From an uncultured Bacillota bacterium (GTDB taxonomy: Bacteria > Bacillota > Clostridia > Christensenellales > UBA1242): a stretch of 32,506 nucleotides of DNA. The notes under the pieces were generated by a model, which was not told the origin of the DNA, ran no database searches, and saw only the letters and a program-made list of their open reading frames with translations. The stretch covers positions 1-32,506 of the forward strand of contig URAC01000003.1 of the NCBI GenBank assembly GCA_900545735.1, in the 5' to 3' direction. This document shows, piece by piece, positions 16,355-23,085 of the stretch. The translations under genes were made by a program, and so were the position numbers. Numbering within the stretch: position 1 is the first letter of the stretch; each line of letters begins with the position of its first letter.

Positions 16355-17060
16355 CATTTTTAAATGTTTTGGAATAACAAAAACAGATGTAACTTCCATA
16401 CTTTCAGACATCTTCGCAAATAGCGAAGGTGTTTTGATTGCTTTGCAAGAAGATGGCCCTGTTGTAACAATCAAAATTGATGCTGATGAAAGCAACAATC
16501 GCATTTTAGACAAAACAGCGGAAATTTTTCAAAGATTAAACAACTACATCTATGCAGAGGAAGATATCTCTGTTTATGAAGCAGTTTTTAGATTGCTAAA
16601 ATTAAATAATCTAACGCTTGCAACTGCGGAATCGATTACTGCTGGCAATGTTGCAGCTAATTTTGTTAAATTTAATAGCGGTGCGAGCCAAATACTCCTT
16701 GAAGGAAATGTTGTGTATACAAATAAGGCAAAAATGCGTATGCTAGATGTTCCAGAAAGCGTTTTAGAAAAACATACTGCTGTCAGCGTTGAAACAGCTT
16801 ATGATATGGCAAAAGGTTGTTTAAATAAGAGCGGAGCAGACATTGTAATTGCAACAACTGGATATGCTGGAGGGGATAATAATCCTGACAATGGGCTTGT
16901 TTATATCGCTATTGGCGATAAAAAGAAAATTGATGTATACAAAAACATTTTTGAAGGCAATAGAGAAGAAGTTATCGAAATAGCGACAATGGCAGCATTC
17001 TTTTATTTAATTAAAAAATTGCGTAAAAACGATTTCTTTTTAGAAAAAAATATTGTATAA
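16344..17060 (+). CDS. CinA-like nicotinamide-nucleotide amidase lacking the N-terminal domain
   Basis: Residues about 80-232 are the CinA C-terminal (PncC) domain, which deamidates nicotinamide mononucleotide. The catalytic serine is S97 in ATAESITAG (family consensus AESCTGG), and Y125 and K128 or K130 in GNVVYTNKAKMRML match the Tyr-Lys pair. NGLVYIAIGD is also typical. Residues about 1-80 resemble only the middle KH-like part of full-length CinA, ending in DISVYEAVFRLLKLNN. The 170-residue MoCF-like/ADP-ribose pyrophosphatase domain is missing. The gene overlaps pgsA by 11 bases and directly precedes recA, the usual cinA position, so the truncation happened in place. Confidence 0.85.
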   Translation: MKNSIFKCFGITKTDVTSILSDIFANSEGVLIALQEDGPVVTIKIDADESNNRILDKTAEIFQRLNNYIYAEEDISVYEAVFRLLKLNNLTLATAESITAGNVAANFVKFNSGASQILLEGNVVYTNKAKMRMLDVPESVLEKHTAVSVETAYDMAKGCLNKSGADIVIATTGYAGGDNNPDNGLVYIAIGDKKKIDVYKNIFEGNREEVIEIATMAAFFYLIKKLRKNDFFLEKNIV

Positions 17061-17061
17061 T
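17056..17061 (+). promoter_or_regulatory. possible recA -10 box
   Basis: TATAAT at 17056-17061 overlaps the cinA stop codon, 32 bases before the recA ATG. A -35 at the right distance is poor (TTTCTT). No SOS (Cheo/DinR-type GAAC-N4-GTTC) operator is seen around it. Confidence 0.4.
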
Positions 17062-17093
17062 AAATGTTGAAAATACATTAAAAGGATAAAATT

Positions 17094-18095
17094 ATGGCAG
17101 ATAAAGGAAAAATTCATTCATTAGATGACGCACTTGCACAAATTGAAAAGCAATTCGGCAAAGGTGCAATTATGAGGCTTGGAGATGCTCCAATTCAAAA
17201 GGTTGATGTTATAAGCACTGGCTGCTTATCACTTGACTTGGCTCTTGGTATTGGCGGTGTTCCAAGAGGAAGAATTATTGAAATTTATGGACCAGAATCA
17301 TCTGGTAAAACAACTGTTTCCTTGCACATTTTGGCAGAAGCACAAAAAGCAGGCGGAACAGCAGCGTTTATTGATGCAGAGCACGCATTAGACCCTATTT
17401 ATGCTCAAAAACTTGGTGTAAATATCGATGAATTATATGTTTCACAACCAGATAATGGAGAGCAAGCACTTGATATCTGCGAAACTCTTGTAAAATCAGG
17501 CGCAGTTGATATCGTTGTTATTGACTCCGTTGCTGCATTGACACCAAAAGCAGAAATTGATGGCGAAATGGGTGACGCTCATATGGGCTTACAAGCAAGG
17601 CTTATGAGCCAAGCACTTAGAAAAATAACTGCAATAACTGCAAAGAGCAACACTTGCGTTATTTTCATCAACCAATTAAGAGAAAAGATGAACACAATCG
17701 GCTTTGGAACACCTGAAACGACAACAGGCGGAAAAGCATTAAAATTCTACGCAAGCATAAGGCTTGATGTTAGAAAAATTGAATCTTTAAAAGATAGCTC
17801 AAACGAAGTTTATGCTTCTAAAACCAAAGTTAAAGTTGTTAAAAACAAACTTGCACCACCATTCAAAACTGCAGAATTTGAAATTGTATTCGGTAAGGGC
17901 ATTTCAAAAGAAGGAAATATCTTAGACCTTGCAGTAGACAATGGCCTAGTTCAAAAAACTGGCGCTTGGTATTCTTATCAAAACAACAAGATTGCACAAG
18001 GAAGGGAAGCAGCAAAATCATTCTTGCTTGCAAATCCAGACATTTTAAGCACACTTGAACAACAACTTAAAGAAAAGTTAATGAATAACAATTAG
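17094..18095 (+). CDS. recA: recombinase RecA
   Basis: RecA forms ATP-dependent filaments on single-stranded DNA for strand exchange and SOS co-protease activity. The 333 residues include Walker A GPESSGKTT (66-74), AFIDAEHALDP, VVIDSVAALTPKAEI (Walker B), the L2 loop region INQLREKMNTIGFGTPETTTGGKALKFYASIRLDVRK (in parts) and a C-terminal domain starting KVKVVKNKLAPPFK. It is somewhat shorter at the C-terminus than E. coli RecA and lacks the long acidic tail. AAAAGGA precedes the ATG. It follows cinA by 33 bases and may be transcribed from the operon and from its own weak -10. Confidence 0.97.
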   Translation: MADKGKIHSLDDALAQIEKQFGKGAIMRLGDAPIQKVDVISTGCLSLDLALGIGGVPRGRIIEIYGPESSGKTTVSLHILAEAQKAGGTAAFIDAEHALDPIYAQKLGVNIDELYVSQPDNGEQALDICETLVKSGAVDIVVIDSVAALTPKAEIDGEMGDAHMGLQARLMSQALRKITAITAKSNTCVIFINQLREKMNTIGFGTPETTTGGKALKFYASIRLDVRKIESLKDSSNEVYASKTKVKVVKNKLAPPFKTAEFEIVFGKGISKEGNILDLAVDNGLVQKTGAWYSYQNNKIAQGREAAKSFLLANPDILSTLEQQLKEKLMNNN

Positions 18096-18108
18096 CGTTT
18101 AAATATCA

Positions 18109-18114
18109 TATAAA
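18109..18114 (+). promoter_or_regulatory. -10 box of the hydrolase gene, leaderless geometry
   Basis: TATAAA (18109-18114) ends 7 bases before the ATG at 18122 and no Shine-Dalgarno is present. The only -35 I can propose is ATAACA (18085-18090) with an 18-bp spacer, inside the end of recA. Confidence 0.4.
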
Positions 18115-18121
18115 TTCTTAA

Positions 18122-18862
18122 ATGGAATTTATTTATAACAATACAAAAATTAATTATGAAATAAAAGGAAACGGCGAGAAACTCGTCGTTTTTCTTCACG
18201 GTTGGGGAGCGGGAAGCGAAATGTTTTTGCCTTTAGCAAAAGAGATTTATAAAGAAGGAAATTCTTTTTTATTTATAGATTTTCCACCTTTCGGCAAAAG
18301 TGAAGAGCCTAAAACTGTTTGGACAATTCAAGATTATAAAGCTATGACTTTACAAATAATTCAACATATTCTTGATGAGCAAAATTATACAAGTCTGGAT
18401 ATTATTTCACATTCATTTGGGGGAAGAATTGCCATTCTGCTAGCAAGCGAAAATGAATTAAAACTGAATAAACTTATCTTAATTGGCGCAGCAGGCATCA
18501 AACCCAAACGCGGATTGATTTATAAAACAAAAGTATTAAAATATAAAATTATGAAAAAATTTGCACCACAAAAAGCTGCAAATATGGGCTCTGAGGACTA
18601 TAAAAAATTGTCTTTCACAATGAAACAGACATTTAAAAATATTGTAAGCACTGATTTGACTAGTTTATGCGACAAAATAAGTTGCCAAACATTGATCATT
18701 TACGGTCAAAAAGATAAAGAAACGCCAATTTATATGGCTAAAAAGTTGCATAAATCCATCAAAAATCCCAAGTTAATAATCGTTAAAGGTGCGCATCATT
18801 TTGTTTATTTAGAGCAATTAAACTTAGTGTCAAAATATGTTAATTTATTTTTAAATACTTGA
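18122..18862 (+). CDS. alpha/beta-fold hydrolase
   Basis: This 246-residue protein has the alpha/beta hydrolase layout: oxyanion region VVFLHGWGAGSEMF (about 22-35), nucleophile S98 in ISHSFGG, acid D198 in YGQKDKETP and H225 or H226 in KGAHHFVYLE. The elbow reads S-x-S-x-G rather than G-x-S-x-G, which is common in this superfamily. It resembles carboxylesterase/MhpC-like enzymes; the substrate cannot be told. It starts 26 bases after recA with no ribosome binding site, and a TATAAA box lies 7 bases before the ATG. The Mur ligase gene follows but has its own promoter. Confidence 0.85.
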   Translation: MEFIYNNTKINYEIKGNGEKLVVFLHGWGAGSEMFLPLAKEIYKEGNSFLFIDFPPFGKSEEPKTVWTIQDYKAMTLQIIQHILDEQNYTSLDIISHSFGGRIAILLASENELKLNKLILIGAAGIKPKRGLIYKTKVLKYKIMKKFAPQKAANMGSEDYKKLSFTMKQTFKNIVSTDLTSLCDKISCQTLIIYGQKDKETPIYMAKKLHKSIKNPKLIIVKGAHHFVYLEQLNLVSKYVNLFLNT

Positions 18863-18888
18863 TAAAATCTATTTTCAAAAATTAATAA

Positions 18889-18900
18889 ATGTGTTATTAT
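18889..18900 (+). promoter_or_regulatory. extended -10 promoter of the Mur ligase gene
   Basis: ATGTGTTATTAT with -10 TATTAT at 18895-18900 and a TG at 18892-18893 forms an extended -10. An in-frame ATG at 18899 overlaps this box, so translation must start downstream, at 18944. Confidence 0.6.
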
Positions 18901-18943
18901 GTACTTAATTAAAGTATATTGCATATTAATTTATGGAGAGATA

Positions 18944-20590
18944 ATGAATTTTTTTAATGTTTCAAATCCAAATTTATACATTGGCATAGCGCTTGCGCTT
19001 TTAAATGCCGTTTTATTGTGCTTTGCAAGTTGTAAATTCTTGCAAATGATTCAACTTTCAGGTTATAAATTTAACGGCTATAGAACTTGGCTTGCAGACA
19101 CTCACGCAAATTATTTTTCAAGAATTGCTATGTTGAGTTTCATAAGTTACGCTTGTATGCTGGTTTCTGCGGCGCTATTTAACTCATTCTTAGACAAACA
19201 AAGTTATTTTTCATACTTTGGCTTGATATTTTATCTATATTTTTCATTGATATTTATAATCAACATCTATCACGAGCCAAAGAAAACGCCTTTAAAACAA
19301 ACATATAGAATGGATAGGCTTGTCGCTTGCTTATATATCCTTTCCGCAGGCGTTACATTTTTGGTCTATTGGCTATCTGAAGAATTTTTGCCAGATTTTT
19401 TGCCAGCAATTCCAACCATTGCATTAACTCCGCTTTTGATTCCAATTCTTGTATCACTAGCACATTTTATCACTTGGCCATTTGAAACCTTAAATAATAG
19501 AAGGTATATAATTAGGGCAAAGAAGAAACTCCAAAAATACCCAACATTAATCAAGATTGGCATTACAGGAAGCGTTGGTAAAACAAGCAATAAATTTATT
19601 TTAAATTCCCTCTTATCTGAAAAATATGATGTATGTATAACCCCACACAGTTTTAACACTCCTATGGGACTAACAAGGGTTGTTTTGGATTATTTAAAGC
19701 CAAATCACGATGTTTTAATAACTGAAATGGGCGCAAAACAAGTGGGTGATATCAAATTTTTGTGCGATATGATTCAACCAACTTATGGCATTTTGACTTC
19801 TGTTGGTAGCCAACATTTGACAACTTTTGGCACTTTGGAAAATATTGCAAAAACGAAAAATGAACTTATAAAATCTTTGCCAAAAGACAAGGGAGTTGCA
19901 ATATTTAATGGCGACAATGAACCAAGTATGCCGCTTTACGAAAAATGTGAATGTAAAAAAATCTTAGTTTCAACAAAAGATGTCGCTTGCTTTGTTCACG
20001 CTGAAAATGTGAAGGCAACAGACAAGGGCACAACATTTATGCTTTGCATTGGCGACCAAAGCATAAACTGCAAAACAAAATTGCTAGGGTTGCATAACTT
20101 GCAAAATATATTGATGTGCTGCGCGCTTGCTTATGAACTTGGATTAACGCTAGAGCAACTAAAACTTGGAATAGCAAAAATAGAGCCTATAAATCATAGG
20201 TTAGAACTCAAAAAAGAAAATGGCCTTGTAATCTTAGACGATTCATTCAATTCAAGCGTAGAAGGCTCAAAATCCGCATTAGATGTCTTAAAACTCTTTG
20301 ACAGCGGCAAAAAAATTGTTGTTACACCAGGGCTGGTCGAACTTGGCTCTTACGAACACGAAGCAAATTACAACTTTGGCAAGCAACTCGCTGAAGTTTG
20401 CGATTATGTCATTATTGTAAATCAAGTTAATAAACAACAAATTTCCGATGGCTTAAAAGATGCCGGCTTTGACGAAACTAAAATCATATATGCACTCTCG
20501 TTGTTAGATGCAAAATTAAAAATCAAAGATTTAGCCGAAAAAGGCGATGTCATCTTGTTTGAAAATGACTTGCCAGATAATTATACTTGA
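18944..20590 (+). CDS. Mur ligase (MurF-like) with N-terminal membrane domain
   Basis: From the ATG at 18944 (GGAGAG 3 bases upstream) the protein has 548 residues. The first about 190 residues hold four or five transmembrane helices (about 11-33, 60-79, 90-108, 127-145, 155-178). The rest is a Mur ligase: ATP-binding GITGSVGKTS (206-215), TEMGAKQVGDI, LTSVGSQHLTTFGTLENIAKTKNEL, the central domain NGDNE, GLHNLQNILM, and the C-terminal INHRLELKKENGLVILDDSFNSS typical of MurF. MurF adds D-Ala-D-Ala to the UDP-MurNAc peptide. Canonical MurF is about 450 residues and soluble, so this is the membrane-fused variant and may act on lipid-linked substrate. It ends in a bidirectional terminator. Whether it is the cell's only MurF cannot be told. 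Confidence 0.85.
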   Translation: MNFFNVSNPNLYIGIALALLNAVLLCFASCKFLQMIQLSGYKFNGYRTWLADTHANYFSRIAMLSFISYACMLVSAALFNSFLDKQSYFSYFGLIFYLYFSLIFIINIYHEPKKTPLKQTYRMDRLVACLYILSAGVTFLVYWLSEEFLPDFLPAIPTIALTPLLIPILVSLAHFITWPFETLNNRRYIIRAKKKLQKYPTLIKIGITGSVGKTSNKFILNSLLSEKYDVCITPHSFNTPMGLTRVVLDYLKPNHDVLITEMGAKQVGDIKFLCDMIQPTYGILTSVGSQHLTTFGTLENIAKTKNELIKSLPKDKGVAIFNGDNEPSMPLYEKCECKKILVSTKDVACFVHAENVKATDKGTTFMLCIGDQSINCKTKLLGLHNLQNILMCCALAYELGLTLEQLKLGIAKIEPINHRLELKKENGLVILDDSFNSSVEGSKSALDVLKLFDSGKKIVVTPGLVELGSYEHEANYNFGKQLAEVCDYVIIVNQVNKQQISDGLKDAGFDETKIIYALSLLDAKLKIKDLAEKGDVILFENDLPDNYT

Positions 20591-20595
20591 TTAAA

Positions 20596-20620
20596 AAAAC
20601 GCTCTCGATTAGGGCGTTTT
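20596..20620. terminator. bidirectional terminator between Mur ligase and recombinase
   Basis: AAAACGCTCT (20596-20605) pairs with AGGGCGTTTT (20611-20620) around CGATT (one T-G pair), with A-runs before and T-runs after, so it works on both strands for the two converging genes. The recombinase stop codon begins at its edge. Confidence 0.88.
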
Positions 20621-21651
20621 TATCTTAATTTAACTTTTGTTGAAGCGTTACGCCTAATATCTTCCGAAATTGCAGCGTAATGTTTTTTTGTTGTGTTGAC
20701 ATCTTTATGTCCTAAAACATCTGCAACAATGTAAATATCTTGCGTTTCTCTATACAAATTTGTGCCATAAGTGCTTCTCAATTTGTGAGGCGATATCTTT
20801 TTAAGGGGAGTTACTGCCTGAGAATACTTTTTGACCAAATTTTCAACCGCTCTTGGCGTAATTCTTTTACGCTGCAAACTCAAAAACAAGGCTTTTTCAT
20901 CTTTATCTATTGTTTCAATATCATTTCTAATTTTAAGCCACGAAAGCAAAGCATCTTTTACTTCATCTGAGAAATACAATACAACTTCATTGCCGCCTTT
21001 TCTCGTTATCTTAAAACTATTGTTGTTAAAATCAATATCATCAATATTCAATCCAACAAGTTCGCTAATTCTTATGCCAGTGCCCAAAAACACAGACATT
21101 ATGGCCAAATCGCGCTCTTTTGTTATCTTGTTGTATCCTTGCTCGCGCTTTGTTAAATTTGTTGGATTTTCCGCTTGATTTAACAATTTTACAACTTCAT
21201 CAACTTCCAATCTGATAATCTCTTTTTGGTGAATCTTAGGCGTAGAAATTTTTGTTATGACATTAGAAGAAATCAAGTCTGAATTGAATAAGAATTTAAA
21301 AAAACTCCTTAATGCAGATAGTTTTCTTGCTTTGCCTCGCTCTTTATTTATGTATGTTTTTCCATCTTTCTCATAATATGAAATGTAACTCAAAAATCTT
21401 TCTATATCTCTAGCCTTAACATTGTCTAAATCTTCCAAAGTTATGTCAACAATTTTTTTATTAAGCTTGTTTGATAAATATTCAAAGAATAGCCTTAAAT
21501 CGTAGCCATAATTCAATCTTGTCAATGTGGACGAATTATTTTCTATTGCAATAAAAAAGTCTGGGACATAGTCCGGTAGGGTAGTCAAAATTTCAGAAAG
21601 CTTTTCTTGATTAATTATATCTCTTTCTTTATGATAAGAAATGTTTGTCAT
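20620..21651 (-). CDS. Xer-type tyrosine recombinase
   Basis: This is a 343-residue site-specific recombinase. The N-terminal SAM-like core-binding domain spans about 30-125 (TRLNYGYDLRLFFEYL, RKLSALRSFFKFLF) and the catalytic domain about 145-343. All catalytic residues are present: R194 (GTGIRISEL), K218 (KITRKGGN), H289 and R292 (SPHKLRSTYGTNLY), H315 (VLGHKDVNTT) and Y325 (KKHYAAI). Its length and GTNLYRETQDIYIVADVLGHKDVNTTKKHY block resemble single-recombinase XerS-like enzymes of Firmicutes more than XerC/XerD pairs. Chromosome dimer resolution is the likely role; a cassette integrase is the alternative. I chose the ATG at 21651 because a consensus promoter lies immediately before it and contains the upstream ATG at 21675. 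Confidence 0.88.
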   Translation of the reverse strand: MTNISYHKERDIINQEKLSEILTTLPDYVPDFFIAIENNSSTLTRLNYGYDLRLFFEYLSNKLNKKIVDITLEDLDNVKARDIERFLSYISYYEKDGKTYINKERGKARKLSALRSFFKFLFNSDLISSNVITKISTPKIHQKEIIRLEVDEVVKLLNQAENPTNLTKREQGYNKITKERDLAIMSVFLGTGIRISELVGLNIDDIDFNNNSFKITRKGGNEVVLYFSDEVKDALLSWLKIRNDIETIDKDEKALFLSLQRKRITPRAVENLVKKYSQAVTPLKKISPHKLRSTYGTNLYRETQDIYIVADVLGHKDVNTTKKHYAAISEDIRRNASTKVKLR

Positions 21652-21659
21652 ATATTGAT

Positions 21660-21688
21660 ATAATAATCTTTTCAAAAAATATTGTCAA
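21660..21688 (-). promoter_or_regulatory. recombinase promoter, leaderless geometry
   Basis: On the minus strand a perfect TTGACA (21688-21683), a 17-bp spacer and TATTAT (21665-21660) are followed by 8 bases and then ATG (21651). The predicted transcription start is within two bases of the ATG, leaving no room for a ribosome binding site. Confidence 0.75.
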
Positions 21689-21735
21689 ATATAATAAAAA
21701 ATATTTTTCAAAACATTCTTAAAATGCGCAAGTTT

Positions 21736-21747
21736 TTTGCATAATAC
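21736..21747 (+). repeat. TTTGCATANNAC motif, upstream copy 1
   Basis: TTTGCATAATAC. It is paired with an identical copy starting 32 bp downstream, in the region between the recombinase and the nucleotidyltransferase-like gene. Confidence 0.6.
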
Positions 21748-21767
21748 CGCTATATGATGTAGAAATA

Positions 21768-21779
21768 TTTGCATAATAC
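21768..21779 (+). repeat. TTTGCATANNAC motif, upstream copy 2
   Basis: TTTGCATAATAC, identical to the copy starting 32 bp upstream. The 32-bp period is about three helical turns, so both copies face the same side of the DNA. Confidence 0.6.
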
Positions 21780-21818
21780 TACTAGATAAATTAATCGAAA
21801 CAAATATATAAAATTTGA

Positions 21819-21847
21819 TTGTAAATTGAAAACATTTTAGTTATAAT
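21819..21847 (+). promoter_or_regulatory. promoter of the nucleotidyltransferase-like gene
   Basis: TTGTAA (21819-21824), a 17-bp spacer and TATAAT (21842-21847) precede a TAGAGG ribosome binding site and the ATG at 21866. Confidence 0.6.
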
Positions 21848-21865
21848 AATGACATAGAGGTAAAA

Positions 21866-22909
21866 ATGTCTAAAAACAATTTAGCAATAATTGATAAATC
21901 TATAATTGAAAGTTTCGCAAGCGACATCGACACAAGCGATGTAGATGATTTAGTTTATAAATTTTCAGATTTATTAGATGATATAACGATAGACCTGGCA
22001 AATCATAATAAATTTGTAAATATTAACAATGTAGATTCTCGTTTGTTTGGAGATTTTGCAACTAAAACCAATTTTCAAGACTCAGATATTAACATCTATT
22101 TGTTGATTAAATCAGGGCAGTTAGAACTAAACACAATATCAGAACTTCAAAATAAACGCAAAATTTTATGGCGCAAAATCAAGCTTGCTTGGGCAAATCG
22201 TAAAAGTTCCAAAAAGAAAAGAAAGTTATTTTCAAATAAACGCAAGAATAAAAATGATGGGTTGATTACTGAAGAACAATTAAAAGAGAAAAAAGAAAAA
22301 CCATACACCATATTGAATTTAAAAGATGATTATTTCGAATATATTGTGAATTTTATGTCGCAAATGACCGTTGTTTATAATTATCCTAATAAGATTACAG
22401 TGCTTTCAAAAGAAGAGTTAGGGTATAGAATTAACATTGTTCCAGCGTTTATTCACGACGATGAATTGAGGGTATGGGATTTCCAAAAAAACAAATTTAA
22501 GGTTTTATTTTTAGATGATGCTATATCTGCATTAAACAAAAAAAACGATGAGATAAACAAACTCAACTATTCGCAAAATGTTGAAAACAAAAAAGTTTCA
22601 AGAATAGTAAATAATGAGAATGTATTTTTAAAGATTATAAAGATTTATAAATCAATAACACATAATTTGTGGCAAGCGACAAATTTAGATTTTTTAGACA
22701 GTTTGATATATAATTGTCCAAACGAAATATTTGTAGGAAGTGTATACGAAGTGTTCGTCAAGTCGATTAACTTTTTAAAAAACGCTAATATCGCAGATTT
22801 TCGTTCAATATATAATCCAAATATATCAATGTTTGAATATGATGGATTTTCTATATATGATATAAAAGTGTTGATAAAAGAAATATCTAATTTAATAACG
22901 AATAGTTAA
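21866..22909 (+). CDS. degenerate CD-NTase/OAS-type nucleotidyltransferase-like protein
   Basis: This 347-residue protein has the pol-beta nucleotidyltransferase pattern. LFGDFATKTNFQDSDINIYLLI (residues 60-81, read in parts) corresponds to the G-S and D-x-D metal motifs, but the serine is D63 and the second aspartate is N76 (D74-I-N76). The third metal-binding aspartate, normally in a VDVVPAF-like motif, is N190 in INIVPAF. The C-terminal part has LDSLIYNCPNEIF, which resembles the helical C-terminal domain of CD-NTase/OAS enzymes. A lysine-rich insertion (107-130) is also present. Two of three catalytic carboxylates are lost, so I infer a pseudoenzyme that may still bind nucleotide or RNA. 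No CBASS effector or accessory gene lies beside it. It stands alone, with its own promoter, divergent from a recombinase and flanked by repeated motifs. Confidence 0.68.
   Translation: MSKNNLAIIDKSIIESFASDIDTSDVDDLVYKFSDLLDDITIDLANHNKFVNINNVDSRLFGDFATKTNFQDSDINIYLLIKSGQLELNTISELQNKRKILWRKIKLAWANRKSSKKKRKLFSNKRKNKNDGLITEEQLKEKKEKPYTILNLKDDYFEYIVNFMSQMTVVYNYPNKITVLSKEELGYRINIVPAFIHDDELRVWDFQKNKFKVLFLDDAISALNKKNDEINKLNYSQNVENKKVSRIVNNENVFLKIIKIYKSITHNLWQATNLDFLDSLIYNCPNEIFVGSVYEVFVKSINFLKNANIADFRSIYNPNISMFEYDGFSIYDIKVLIKEISNLITNS
22555..22581 (+). repeat. 27-bp direct repeat, copy inside the NTase-like gene
   Basis: This 27-bp stretch, which encodes NKLNYSQNV, recurs at 23033-23059 with 25 of 27 bases identical. 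The shared core is AACTATTCGCAAAATG (22565-22580), and the second copy forms one arm of a hairpin. Confidence 0.8.
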
Positions 22910-22920
22910 TTGCATAGCAC
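22909..22920 (+). repeat. TTTGCATANNAC motif, downstream copy 1
   Basis: ATTGCATAGCAC, one mismatch from the motif, starts on the last base of the nucleotidyltransferase-like stop codon. It is followed at 31 bp by another copy; a partial TTTGCATT (22926-22933) lies between them. Confidence 0.5.
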
Positions 22921-22939
22921 TACATTTTGCATTTTTAAA

Positions 22940-22951
22940 TTTGCATATTAC
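22940..22951 (+). repeat. TTTGCATANNAC motif, downstream copy 2
   Basis: TTTGCATATTAC. The spacing of 31 bp from the preceding copy matches the 32-bp spacing of the upstream pair. Confidence 0.55.
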
Positions 22952-22995
22952 TATATTTGATAAAATCTTTAAAATAATTATGAAAATTGATTTAA

Positions 22996-23030
22996 AAAAG
23001 GAATTTGAACAAATCATACAAATTCCTTTT
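22996..23030. repeat. hairpin downstream of the NTase-like gene
   Basis: AAAAGGAATTTG (22996-23007) and its exact complement (23019-23030) form a 12-bp stem with an 11-base loop. A runs follow on the plus strand and precede it, so on either strand it could act as a weak terminator. Confidence 0.6.
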
Positions 23031-23032
23031 AA

Positions 23033-23059
23033 AAATAAACTTAACTATTCGCAAAATGT
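23033..23059 (+). repeat. 27-bp direct repeat, intergenic copy
   Basis: This is the second copy of the 27-bp sequence found in the nucleotidyltransferase-like gene at 22555-22581; the two differ at two positions. Here it runs into an inverted repeat. Confidence 0.8.
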
Positions 23060-23076
23060 GTCTTTTGCGAATAGTT
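23043..23076. terminator. 14-bp stem hairpin between converging genes
   Basis: AACTATTCGCAAAA (23043-23056) and its exact complement (23063-23076) flank a TGTGTC loop. It lies 9 bases beyond the stop of the U32 gene and between converging genes, so it likely serves as transcription terminator. The tail on the minus strand is only moderately T-rich. Confidence 0.68.
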
Positions 23077-23085
23077 TAAATCTGA

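Noticed and set aside
18899..18943. Longer N-terminus of the Mur ligase
   Set aside because: The ATG at 18899 overlaps the -10 box; the ATG at 18944 has GGAGAG ahead of it and gives a normal signal-anchor start.
21690..21860. A classical dif site between the recombinase and the NTase-like gene
   Set aside because: No clear pair of inverted 11-base Xer arms around a 6-8 base centre was found; the motif copies here are direct, not inverted.
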